From positions 976,986 to 1,040,985 of the forward strand of contig NZ_KE384547.1 of assembly GCF_000426625.1 (NCBI RefSeq): a stretch of DNA of 64,000 bases. The letters are read 5' to 3'. The notes beneath the pieces are model-generated. The model did not search any database, was not told where the DNA came from, and saw only the letters and a list, made by a program, of their open reading frames with translations. Below are positions 1-8,078 of this stretch, one piece after another (the first letter of the stretch is position 1; every line of letters starts with the position of its first letter). The position numbers and the translations under genes were made by a program. This DNA is from Psychrilyobacter atlanticus DSM 19335. Its GTDB lineage: Bacteria > Fusobacteriota > Fusobacteriia > Fusobacteriales > Fusobacteriaceae.

Positions 1-2
1 TG

Positions 3-767
3 ACAAAGGAAGAGGAATTAAAACTACTTATAGCAGCCAAAAATGGTTGTGAGGAATCTAAGGAGAAATTAATTTTATCTAATTTACGGTTGGTAGTAAA
101 TGTGGCTAAAAAATATACCAGAAAAGGATTGGGTTTAATAGATCTAATTAGTGAAGGTAATTTTGGGCTTATTCATGCTATTAAAAAATTTGATGTGGAA
201 AAAGGATTTAGATTTTCAACTTATGCAGTTTGGTGGATTAAACAATCTATAACTAAGTCTATTATTAGTAAGGGTCGTGAGATAAGGATACCATCTTATA
301 AATATGATATGTTGAATAAGATAAATAAATATATTATGAATCATGTGATGGAAACCAGTAAATACCCTGATTTTAATGAAATATCAAAGGGTTTAGGCAT
401 ACCAGAGGACAAGATCCAAAAAGTAATGTTAGAATTTCAAGATCTGATGTCTTTAAACGCATCCATAGGAGAGGATATCTTCTTAGAAGATACCATAAGT
501 CAGCCTGAGGAACAGTCCCTTGAAAACCAAGTTTTAAGAGAGATAGGTAAGGAAGAGATCACTAAGATGTTAGATGCTCTAAAGCCTCGTGAAAAAGAGA
601 TAGTGAAGTTAAGGTATGGGATAGATGGATATGATATTCATACTTTAGAAGAGATTGGTAAGACATTTAATATTACTAGAGAAAGAGTTAGACAGATTGA
701 GAAAAAAACCTTATTAAAACTTAAAACAAGGTTTAGCGAAGAATTGAAGCCTTATTTATTTAAATAA
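3..767 (+). CDS. RNA polymerase sigma-70 family factor (5' end outside window)
   Basis: This is the C-terminal part of a sigma-70 family factor, which directs RNA polymerase to promoters. The reading frame is open from base 3 at the window edge, so the true start lies upstream; the TTG at 90 is internal to the conserved core. Visible in order are the end of region 1.2 and region 2.1 (SNLRLVVNVAKKY), region 2.3-2.4 (FRFSTYAVWWIKQ, then GREIRIP), a region 3 segment and region 4.2 with a helix-turn-helix (TLEEIGKTFNITRERVRQIE). Region 2.4 differs from the strongly conserved primary-sigma text, so I favour an alternative RpoD-like factor, but without the N-terminus a primary factor is not excluded. 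A terminator follows directly. Confidence 0.93.
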   Translation, partial: TKEEELKLLIAAKNGCEESKEKLILSNLRLVVNVAKKYTRKGLGLIDLISEGNFGLIHAIKKFDVEKGFRFSTYAVWWIKQSITKSIISKGREIRIPSYKYDMLNKINKYIMNHVMETSKYPDFNEISKGLGIPEDKIQKVMLEFQDLMSLNASIGEDIFLEDTISQPEEQSLENQVLREIGKEEITKMLDALKPREKEIVKLRYGIDGYDIHTLEEIGKTFNITRERVRQIEKKTLLKLKTRFSEELKPYLFK

Positions 768-773
768 TATAAG

Positions 774-808
774 TTCCCTGCCTTTTTCGGCAGGGAATCT
801 TTAATTTT
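774..808 (+). terminator. Intrinsic terminator after sigma factor gene
   Basis: A perfect 9-bp stem (TTCCCTGCC at 774-782 with GGCAGGGAA at 789-797) has a 6-nt loop and is followed by a T-rich run. It separates the sigma factor gene from dnaN. Confidence 0.85.
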
Positions 809-819
809 AATGGTAGATG

Positions 820-828
820 TGGTAGAAT
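820..828 (+). promoter_or_regulatory. Extended -10 promoter for dnaN
   Basis: TGGTAGAAT matches the extended -10 form TGnTATAAT with one mismatch. The -35 region about 17 bp upstream is poor. It lies between the preceding terminator and dnaN, about 45 nt before the start codon. Confidence 0.5.
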
Positions 829-872
829 GAATTAAAATTGGAAATTAAGGTTAAAAGATAGGGAGGTAAAAA

Positions 873-1985
873 TTGAAAATAAAAGTAAATAAACAAGAAT
901 TTTTAAAGACTTTAAGGACAGTGAGTAAGGCGATCACTGATAATAAAATAAGACCTATTATCTCAGGTGTATACATGGAGGCCAATGACTCCACTGTAAT
1001 TCTAAAGGGAACAAATTTAGAATTAACAGTTACATCTAAGATGGAAGGAGAAGTAATCGAGGGTGGAAACCTAGTATTTTCTCATCAATTAGTAGAGGAA
1101 TATTTAAAAGAAATTAATGATACAGAGGTGACTCTTAGTATAGATAAAGAAACTCTTTTGATTGAAACTGAAGATTCATCTTCTGAATTTTCTGTTTTTG
1201 ATGCTTCTGAATATCCAAAAATCAGGGGATTCCAAGGTGGAAAAGAGTATAAATTACCCATAGAACTTTTTGTAAACTTAATGGAAAAATCAAAATTCGC
1301 TGCGTCTCAAACTACAGATAATATATCTATAAATTGCTTGAGGATGGAATTAGAAAGTGGAATGTTGAAATTAATCTCAACAGATACTTACAGGTTGGTT
1401 TATATAACTGAACAAGTGGATTTAGAGGGCGAATTAAAGGTTAGTATCCCACTGAAGAGTGTGGAAGCTATAATCAAAATCTTAGCTTCGAAAAAAGTTG
1501 AAGATATCACCTTTGCATATGAAGGGAACCAAGTTAAATTTATGGTAGGAGCAACTGAAATATTAACTAGAGTTATTGATCTGCCATTTCCAGACTATGA
1601 TGGGATATTAAATGCAACAGGATATACCAAAGAAGTTTTAATAGATTCAGCTGAATTTAAAAATGTTCTTAAGAGGGTGCAAATATTTGTTAGAAATAAT
1701 GCAGAATCTAAAAATAGTGGAATATTTGAATTTAAAGGTGACCTATTAGAAGTGAGCGGGATATCTGAGATCGCTAAGATCAACGAAACTATAGAGATGA
1801 AAAAAGATGGAGAAGATTTGAAAATTTCTCTAAATGTAAAGTTTTTATTGGATTATCTTTCTTTTATAGAGAAGGGGAAAAATGTTCTCTTGAGTCTTTC
1901 TACATCTTGTGGTGCTGTAGAGTTAACGATAGAGAATGAAAAGAATTTTAAATATTTAGTGATGCCTTTAGCATTAAAAGATTAA
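873..1985 (+). CDS. dnaN: DNA polymerase III beta subunit (sliding clamp)
   Basis: The product is the ring-shaped sliding clamp that tethers the replicative polymerase to DNA. At 370 aa it has the normal length for bacterial DnaN, and the three repeated clamp domains run across the whole protein. The C-terminus (NFKYLVMPLALKD) resembles the family's conserved end, where the clamp-binding pocket is completed. Translation starts at TTG 873, set by a strong GGGAGG at 861-866; no better ATG lies nearby. The gene is flanked by terminators on both sides and so appears monocistronic. It is not next to dnaA here, unlike in many bacteria. Confidence 0.96.
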   Translation: MKIKVNKQEFLKTLRTVSKAITDNKIRPIISGVYMEANDSTVILKGTNLELTVTSKMEGEVIEGGNLVFSHQLVEEYLKEINDTEVTLSIDKETLLIETEDSSSEFSVFDASEYPKIRGFQGGKEYKLPIELFVNLMEKSKFAASQTTDNISINCLRMELESGMLKLISTDTYRLVYITEQVDLEGELKVSIPLKSVEAIIKILASKKVEDITFAYEGNQVKFMVGATEILTRVIDLPFPDYDGILNATGYTKEVLIDSAEFKNVLKRVQIFVRNNAESKNSGIFEFKGDLLEVSGISEIAKINETIEMKKDGEDLKISLNVKFLLDYLSFIEKGKNVLLSLSTSCGAVELTIENEKNFKYLVMPLALKD

Positions 1986-1996
1986 AAATATAAGTG

Positions 1997-2030
1997 AGCT
2001 CAAGTTTTGGTTAAAACTTGAGCTTTTTTT
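1997..2030 (+). terminator. Intrinsic terminator after dnaN
   Basis: A perfect 12-bp stem (AGCTCAAGTTTT at 1997-2008 with its complement at 2013-2024) has a GGTT loop and runs into a T tract ending at 2030. The T tract touches the -35 box of the next promoter. Confidence 0.92.
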
Positions 2031-2057
2031 GACGGTGTAATTTTAATATGATATACT
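2029..2057 (+). promoter_or_regulatory. Promoter for the DUF116-TPR-Ton operon
   Basis: TTGACG (2029-2034) and TATACT (2052-2057) are separated by exactly 17 bp, with a TG extension at 2049-2050. This is one of the best sigma-70 promoters in the window. Its -35 box overlaps the end of the dnaN terminator T run. Confidence 0.75.
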
Positions 2058-2141
2058 AATTAAGAGTACCATATGTAAGAATCCCTTGAATAAATAAGGT
2101 TTATAACGGTTTTGTCTGTTAGACCTAATGGAGAAGATGAT

Positions 2142-2672
2142 ATGTTGAAAATAGTTATTTTAAGGTGGATATATCTCATATTTTACCTTCTAGTGATCAT
2201 AGCTAGAAAATTTTCCAAAGAGGAGATTGAAAATAGTAAGATCTCTAAGATATTTATTCGTTTTAATAACGGTGTTGTATTAAAACGATGCAAGGATGTA
2301 CCTGCAAACAGGGTATCGATCTTACTCCCCCATTGTATTCAAAATTATGAATGCCCGTTGAAGGTGACATCTAGGGTAGAAAATTGTAAGGAATGTGGGA
2401 AGTGTAAAGTGGGGAATATCCTGGAATTACAGAGAAAATATGGAGTGAAAGCTAAGATTGCTACCGGTGGGACACTAGCTCGGAAGTTTTTAAAGGAAAC
2501 AAAACCAAAACTTGTAATAGCTGTAGCCTGTGAAAGAGATTTGGTAGCTGGAATCTATGATGCTTTTCCAATGTCTGTATACGGTGTGTTTAACAAAAAA
2601 ATAAATGGGCCATGTTTTAATACCGATCTTTCAATTCAAGAGATTGAAAGTGTACTAGAAAAATTAAGATAG
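2142..2672 (+). CDS. DUF116 family cysteine-rich protein
   Basis: This 176-aa protein belongs to the DUF116 family, whose biochemical function is unknown to me. A hydrophobic N-terminal segment (WIYLIFYLLVIIA) suggests a membrane anchor. The diagnostic part follows: LPHCIQNYECP, then a tight cluster ENCKECGKCKVG, a later VACERD and GPCFNTD. The cysteines suggest a metal or Fe-S site. I place the start at ATG 2142, which has GGAGA about 8 nt upstream; the frame is open back to TTG 2112 but without a matching ribosome site. It is the first gene of a closely spaced set running towards dnaX. Confidence 0.8.
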   Translation: MLKIVILRWIYLIFYLLVIIARKFSKEEIENSKISKIFIRFNNGVVLKRCKDVPANRVSILLPHCIQNYECPLKVTSRVENCKECGKCKVGNILELQRKYGVKAKIATGGTLARKFLKETKPKLVIAVACERDLVAGIYDAFPMSVYGVFNKKINGPCFNTDLSIQEIESVLEKLR

Positions 2673-2681
2673 GAGGAACTA

Positions 2682-5633
2682 GTGAAGAAAAAATTATTAA
2701 TTTTGTCCCTTTTGATTGTAGTGAGTGGTCAAATTTTTGCTACAGATAGAGATGACATGAAATATATTGATAAATTATACGAAGCTAAAGAATATTCCAT
2801 GGCAACAGATGAATTAAAAACCTTTGTAGGGAAATACCCTGAGAGCAGTTATCAAAAAGTAGCGCTAGAAAGACTGTCTAAGACTCTCTATTTGAATAAA
2901 GAGTATAAAAGTTCTGTAACTTATTTTAACCAATATTTAAAATTAGATAGATTAAAAATAGATGAAAAAAACGAAGCACACTATTATTTAGCTAGAAATT
3001 TGACCTATCTAAAGGATTATAATGGAGCAAAAAAAGAAATAAATTTAATAGATAAAAATTCTCCTAAAAAAATAGATGCTGTTTACTATTTAGGAATATC
3101 CTACTATGAAAACGCCAGATATGAGGAGGCTAAAAAAACTTTTAAATATCTTATTACAAAACCTGAAAGATCAAAAGATGCCCTCTTATATATATCCCTG
3201 TCATCTTATAATAACAAGGAGTATGTCAACAGTACAATCTATTTAGATGAATATTTAAAGGGATCAACTGAGGGTAAGAACATAGAGTTAGCCAGTTATA
3301 TGTATGGGATGAACCAATACAAGCTGGGGAATAAGGATTTGGCTATAAAGAAATTAACAGATGTAGAAACAAATTATCCACAGAGCAAGTATATAGCAGA
3401 TGTAAGATATGGTCTTTTGGACATCTATTTGTCTAATGGAGAGATGACAAAAGCAGACGAGTACTATAAAAAATTAATGGGTGGTAGTAATGAGGAAAAA
3501 GCTAATATACTCTTGGCTAATAATTATTTTGCCCAAAAAAATTATGAAACTTCTATGAAATATTATGAACTGGTAGATAATTCTAAAGATCCTAAAGTTA
3601 TATATGGGTCAGCTTTTAGTATGTTTAAAGTAGGGGAATCAAAGGGTGGTATAGAGGGTGAAAAATTAGTTGAAAGATCAAAAGAAGACTTTAAAAAACT
3701 TTTGGGAACAAATTTAAATTCTGAAGGAATCTATTATATGGCATTGATAGATTTTAGAGCTGAAAAATATAGTGAAGTCATCAAAGATTTAAAATCATAT
3801 GATGAGTCTAAGATGAAAAGGGAATATAAGAGCAATATAGACCTCTTTTTGGGAAAATCATATTTTGAGACAAAAAACTATAAAAAAGCCAAAATTTATT
3901 ATACCGATGTTTACAATAGAACACAGAGTAAGGAAGGTCTTTATCAGCTGATCTTGGTTAACAGCAGATTAGGAGATCTTAAAAATATAAAGTTAAGATT
4001 CGATGAATATAAAACTAAATTTTCTACAGATATAGAGTATAGACAAAAGATCTACCTTACAGTGGGAAATACATATTATAAAGGTGGAGATATAAAGGGA
4101 GCTAAAAATACTTATAAAGAATATCTGAGGTCTTATAATGATACTAAAATTTCAGAGAACTTGATAACTATTTTAGTTGCAGATGGAAGTTATAAGGACC
4201 TGGTAACATACTTGACTCCCCAGCCTAAGACAGCGGAAAATAGATATCTTTTAGGAATCGCATATCTAGGGTTGACACAATATGAGAAAGCTGTAGAAAA
4301 ATTTGAAGGTGTAATAATAGGGAAAGATGCAAGTCTGGCTCAAAAAGAAAAAGCCAGCTATAACCTAATAAAAACTCACTTTGCTGCTAAAAATTATGAA
4401 AATGCTATAAGATCTGCAAAACAGTATTTTGCAGTGAATGAATATAAAAAATATAGCCATGAAGTGATGGATTTAGAAGCTCTATCAAATTTTAGGATGG
4501 GAAAATATTCAGAAGCCAGGGAAAAATTTGGTGAACTGGGTAAAACCCCAAAATATAAAGGTTATAGTCAATTTCAAATAGCTGAAACATATTACAATGA
4601 AGGAAAATTTGACCTATCTTTAAAGGGATATAACGATATCTACGAAGAGAATAAAAAGGGTGAATATGCTTTAAGATCTCTATATTGGGGGATAAATATC
4701 CTCTATACCCAAGAAAAATATGAAGATGTAATTAAAAAAAGTGGAGAGTTCAATTTAGAATATCCAGAGAGTAATTATATAGCAGATGTTAATTTTTATA
4801 GGGCAGATGCGTATTTCAAATTAAATGATATAAAGAGTGCAGCTAAAACTTATACGAAAATATATCAAGAGGCAAGTGAGGAAAAATTAAAAAATAAAAC
4901 AGCTAAGGAACTTACAACTTTGTATTACAATGTAGATGACTATGAAAACGCCAACCTATGGAAGGAAAAAATAAGTGATTCCAATGAAAAGATATACTTG
5001 TCGGCACTTATCTACGAAAAACAAGGAAAGATTGATCTTGCTGTAGTGGAATATAAAAAACTCATAGATAATGTGGAGTATGGGAGTAAAGTTAATTTTA
5101 ATTTAGCAACTCATTACTACAAGGGAAAAAACTATGATGAATCAAAAAAATATTATGAAAATATATTAAAGGTAGAAAATGGTCCCTATAAGGATACTGC
5201 CACATACCGTATAGGGCAGATATACTTTAACTCAAAGGATTATAGTAAGGCACTTAGAAACTTTATGAGGATAGAACTTTTATACGAAGAAAGCAATCTG
5301 AGGGAAGCAGCAAAATTAAAGATTGCAACGACCTATGAACTCCAAAAAGAGGATGAAAAAGCTAAAAGAACCTATGAAGAGTTTTATGAAACTTATCCTA
5401 AGAGTAAATACAAAAGCTTAATATTAGAAAAATTATTGGTAATAAACATCAATGAAAATAAGATAGAGAAAGCCAAAATATATTACGATGAATTATTGGT
5501 AACAAATAAAGGTGTTGCAGAAAATTACACTTCATACTTTGAAAAAAAAGAAGATAAAAAAGAAGACGTGGCACAAGTAGATACCGGAAACAAAGAAGAA
5601 GTTAAAGAGGAAAAAAAATCAAACAATAATTAG
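2682..5633 (+). CDS. Large secreted or periplasmic tetratricopeptide repeat protein
   Basis: A 983-aa protein with an N-terminal signal peptide (KKKLLILSLLIVVSGQIFA) followed by tetratricopeptide-type helical repeats across almost the whole length. Repeated signatures such as YYLGISYYENARYEEAKKTF, AETYYNEGKFDLSLKGY and YRIGQIYFNSKDYSKALRNF are visible. The C-terminus is a charged Lys/Glu tail. TPR arrays are protein-interaction scaffolds; given the ExbB/ExbD/TonB genes downstream, a role in assembling the envelope energy-transduction complex is possible but is inference. Start is GTG 2682 behind AGGAGG. It lies 9 nt after DUF116 and 9 nt before the next gene. Confidence 0.85.
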   Translation: MKKKLLILSLLIVVSGQIFATDRDDMKYIDKLYEAKEYSMATDELKTFVGKYPESSYQKVALERLSKTLYLNKEYKSSVTYFNQYLKLDRLKIDEKNEAHYYLARNLTYLKDYNGAKKEINLIDKNSPKKIDAVYYLGISYYENARYEEAKKTFKYLITKPERSKDALLYISLSSYNNKEYVNSTIYLDEYLKGSTEGKNIELASYMYGMNQYKLGNKDLAIKKLTDVETNYPQSKYIADVRYGLLDIYLSNGEMTKADEYYKKLMGGSNEEKANILLANNYFAQKNYETSMKYYELVDNSKDPKVIYGSAFSMFKVGESKGGIEGEKLVERSKEDFKKLLGTNLNSEGIYYMALIDFRAEKYSEVIKDLKSYDESKMKREYKSNIDLFLGKSYFETKNYKKAKIYYTDVYNRTQSKEGLYQLILVNSRLGDLKNIKLRFDEYKTKFSTDIEYRQKIYLTVGNTYYKGGDIKGAKNTYKEYLRSYNDTKISENLITILVADGSYKDLVTYLTPQPKTAENRYLLGIAYLGLTQYEKAVEKFEGVIIGKDASLAQKEKASYNLIKTHFAAKNYENAIRSAKQYFAVNEYKKYSHEVMDLEALSNFRMGKYSEAREKFGELGKTPKYKGYSQFQIAETYYNEGKFDLSLKGYNDIYEENKKGEYALRSLYWGINILYTQEKYEDVIKKSGEFNLEYPESNYIADVNFYRADAYFKLNDIKSAAKTYTKIYQEASEEKLKNKTAKELTTLYYNVDDYENANLWKEKISDSNEKIYLSALIYEKQGKIDLAVVEYKKLIDNVEYGSKVNFNLATHYYKGKNYDESKKYYENILKVENGPYKDTATYRIGQIYFNSKDYSKALRNFMRIELLYEESNLREAAKLKIATTYELQKEDEKAKRTYEEFYETYPKSKYKSLILEKLLVININENKIEKAKIYYDELLVTNKGVAENYTSYFEKKEDKKEDVAQVDTGNKEEVKEEKKSNNN

Positions 5634-5642
5634 GAGGATCAG

Positions 5643-5999
5643 ATGAGAAGATTTATAAGTGGATTACTACTACTAATGATGTCGATGAGTATTTTTGCAG
5701 AGGGAACTGGAGCAGAGATTCAAAAAGAAGTCAGCGGTGTCAACAAGAGCACTACAACAGAGGGTAGAATATTGTTGGAAGGAAAAGAAAAAGATCCTAC
5801 ATTACAGACAGTTGACCTGAATTTGATAAACAATGAAAATCAAAAATTAGAGACTACTAATATAGAATATAATCAATCTGAGCAGACAGATGATCTTTTA
5901 GCAGATGTAAGTGAGACAAAAACTCAACCTAACTATGTGGTGTGGGGATTGGCTATATTAGGAGTATTGGTAGCAGGATTGGCTTTAGGGTCAAAATAA
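5643..5999 (+). CDS. Small envelope protein with signal peptide and C-terminal membrane segment
   Basis: I do not recognise this 118-aa protein. It has a signal peptide (residues about 1-19, ending SIFA), a polar middle rich in Glu, Thr, Asn and Gln, and one hydrophobic segment at the C-terminus (VVWGLAILGVLVAGLALG) with a short tail. The topology suggests a periplasmic domain anchored in the inner membrane by its C-terminus. It sits between the TPR protein and ExbB with a 9-nt upstream gap and AGGAGG, so it is likely co-translated with them and may be an accessory part of the same envelope complex. Confidence 0.7.
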   Translation: MRRFISGLLLLMMSMSIFAEGTGAEIQKEVSGVNKSTTTEGRILLEGKEKDPTLQTVDLNLINNENQKLETTNIEYNQSEQTDDLLADVSETKTQPNYVVWGLAILGVLVAGLALGSK

Positions 6000-6032
6000 A
6001 GACACATAAAATATAAATAAGGAGATAAAATA

Positions 6033-6647
6033 ATGATAGAAATATTTAAAAGTGGTGGAATGTTGATGTACGGAATTCTCCTACTATCTATATTGGGGAC
6101 AACAGTAATAATAGAGAGATTTGTATATTTTCTAAAGAACGAAAAAGGAATAAAAGATCAGTTGAAAGCACAGTTGGAGGAAGCAATTACCTCTAAAGAT
6201 AAGGAATTAGCTGTAAGCTTATGTGAAAGTGAGAATTCATCTAGTTTAAAAGTATTAAAAGAACTTATATTAGAACATAATTTTGATGGAAAGGTAGATA
6301 TCGAATATCTGGAAGAAAAAGCCAGAGAAAGAGCGTTAATAGAGATTCCTAAGTTAGAAAACCATATGTGGTTATTAGGAGTGGTGGCTCACGTGACTCC
6401 ATTGGTAGGATTATTAGGAACTGTATCTGGAATGATCGCAGCATTTAGAGTCATCGCAGTAGTAGGGTCAGGTAAGCCAGAGATGCTGGCAGATGGGATA
6501 TCTCAAGCCTTGATCACTACAGCAGCAGGACTTACAGTAGCTATACCAGCACTTATATTATATAATTATTATAATAAAAAGATCGATCATGTGGTAAATG
6601 AAATAGAAAAAACTACCGTTGAGTTTATCAACTCTCTTAGAAAATAA
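6033..6647 (+). CDS. exbB: MotA/TolQ/ExbB proton channel family protein
   Basis: This 204-aa inner-membrane protein is the ExbB/TolQ-type stator of a proton-driven energy transducer. It has three predicted membrane segments: the first near residues 8-28, then a cytoplasmic loop, and two further helices. The second carries the signature HVTPLVGLLGTVSGMIAAF and the third is SQALITTAAGLTVAIPALI. The threonine and glycine residues lining the proton path are present. It is followed by ExbD and a TonB-like gene, so ExbB is a better name than TolQ, although sequence alone does not separate them fully. AAGGAG precedes the ATG. Confidence 0.9.
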   Translation: MIEIFKSGGMLMYGILLLSILGTTVIIERFVYFLKNEKGIKDQLKAQLEEAITSKDKELAVSLCESENSSSLKVLKELILEHNFDGKVDIEYLEEKARERALIEIPKLENHMWLLGVVAHVTPLVGLLGTVSGMIAAFRVIAVVGSGKPEMLADGISQALITTAAGLTVAIPALILYNYYNKKIDHVVNEIEKTTVEFINSLRK

Positions 6648-6657
6648 GGGGGGGGCT

Positions 6658-7098
6658 ATGAAAATACAAAGACTGAAGAGGAAAAATAGTAAAAGTTTAA
6701 TCTTGGATATGACTCCATTGATAGATGTAGTATTTTTACTCCTAATATTTTTTATGGTGGCTACAACGTTTCAAGATGTAGATTCTAGTGTAAACATTGA
6801 ACTGCCAAAATCTAGTTCAGAGCATAAAATAACTATTAAAACTTTAGAAGTAAAGATAAATAAAGATTTAGAAATATATCTTATAGTAAAAGACTTAAAT
6901 GGTAAAAATGAGATGATGAAAGTAGATCAAGGAGATCTAAAGGAAAAATTAGGACAGAGATTAGAACTTGCAGAGGATAAAAATGTAATCGTAAGTGCTG
7001 ATAAGAGTGTAAACTACCAATCTCTGATAGAGGTATTAGATATAGCTAAGGAAGCGGGAGCAGGTTCATTAGACCTCAATACTAAAAGTTTAGATTAG
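6658..7098 (+). CDS. exbD: ExbD/TolR family biopolymer transport protein
   Basis: The partner of ExbB, about 146 aa, with a short cytoplasmic N-terminus, one membrane helix and a periplasmic domain. The helix carries the family motif DMTPLIDVVFLLLIFFMV, whose aspartate in PLID is the proton-carrying residue. The start is ATG 6658, directly after a G-rich ribosome site at about 6648-6655. The frame is open upstream to 6619, but that would overlap exbB and adds no conserved sequence. The periplasmic part has the usual 'VSADKSVNYQSLIEVLD' type of motif. Confidence 0.9.
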   Translation: MKIQRLKRKNSKSLILDMTPLIDVVFLLLIFFMVATTFQDVDSSVNIELPKSSSEHKITIKTLEVKINKDLEIYLIVKDLNGKNEMMKVDQGDLKEKLGQRLELAEDKNVIVSADKSVNYQSLIEVLDIAKEAGAGSLDLNTKSLD

Positions 7099-7109
7099 GA
7101 GGTGATAAG

Positions 7110-8078
7110 GTGAAAACAGATAGAAATGATTATTTTAATAAAATATTTGTAGGAGTCCTTATCCTTCATATAATATTCCTCTATATAATGCCAGGTTTAA
7201 AAAAAATAGTGATACAGGAACCGGAAGTAAGTAAGATTACAATTGGGATAAATAATTATTCTGTTGATAGTGCTCCTAAGAAAATTATTGAAAATGAGAA
7301 ATCTGCAGAAATTACAGAACCAAAAGAAGTTTTACCAGTAGAGGATAAAGAGGAAAAAGTTACAGAGAAAAAAGAGGAGATAAAGAAAGAAATCCCTGAG
7401 AAGATAGAAAAAAAAGTGGAATCTCCAAAAATACTACAGGTTACCCAGTCATTTGATGATTTGGATATACTAGAAAGTTTAGATTCTCCTAGAGAGGTAA
7501 GTAAAAGCAGGGAAGACATTAAACCTAAGATAATAAAGGTTTCAGAGGTAGAAGATAGAAATAAAAACAAGGAATTTAAAGACAGGGAATTAAATGAAGT
7601 TACTGATAATTCCAAAGATAGAATGGAAGAGAATTTAGATCTAGTAGAAGCTGCAATAGTTGACAATAGATCAGAAAAAATTATGGTAAAAAATGACTCA
7701 AAAGACGGGGTAGAAGATATAAGATGGAATAACCTCATGAGTGAAGAAAATCCAAATATAATAGGGCCTAAATCAGGGTTAAAAGTAGGGTCTGTAGATG
7801 GGAAATCTAAAGTTATCTGGGATCCATCCAACAAAGATCCAAAATATCCTCTGGAAGCTGAGAAAAATGCTCAAACTGCCGATGTAAAAATAATCTTAGA
7901 TGTAGATGCTGATGGAAAAGTACTTAGAGTAAGATTAATAAAAACAGGGGTAGATATAATAGATAGAGCTGTAGAAAGTAAAGCCCGTGACTGGAATATA
8001 AAACTTATAAATAGCGGAATGGCTATAAGTGGAAGTGTCATGGTGGAATATAAATTTAAGTTAAAAGGTAGGGAATAG
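7110..8078 (+). CDS. TonB family energy transducer
   Basis: This 322-aa protein has the TonB layout: a short cytoplasmic N-terminus, one membrane helix (residues about 11-29), a long Lys/Glu/Pro-rich periplasmic spacer (about 45-230) and a C-terminal TonB domain. The C-terminal domain shows a PKYPLEAEKNAQTADVKIIL segment followed by a DADGKVLRVRLIKTGVDIID motif. It transmits the proton-motive force from ExbB/ExbD to outer-membrane transporters. The spacer is dominated by acidic and basic residues, with few prolines compared with E. coli TonB. Start is GTG 7110 behind AGGAGGTG. No TonB-dependent receptor is encoded in this window. Confidence 0.88.
   Translation: MKTDRNDYFNKIFVGVLILHIIFLYIMPGLKKIVIQEPEVSKITIGINNYSVDSAPKKIIENEKSAEITEPKEVLPVEDKEEKVTEKKEEIKKEIPEKIEKKVESPKILQVTQSFDDLDILESLDSPREVSKSREDIKPKIIKVSEVEDRNKNKEFKDRELNEVTDNSKDRMEENLDLVEAAIVDNRSEKIMVKNDSKDGVEDIRWNNLMSEENPNIIGPKSGLKVGSVDGKSKVIWDPSNKDPKYPLEAEKNAQTADVKIILDVDADGKVLRVRLIKTGVDIIDRAVESKARDWNIKLINSGMAISGSVMVEYKFKLKGRE

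Noticed and set aside
90-767. Sigma factor starting at TTG 90
   Set aside because: The frame is open to the window edge and the upstream codons encode conserved sigma sequence, so TTG 90 is internal and the gene is cut by the window, not truncated.
7256-7834. 192-aa minus-strand ORF inside the TonB gene
   Set aside because: It is a Ser/Phe-rich shadow of the Lys/Glu-rich TonB spacer, with no ribosome site and no recognisable domain.
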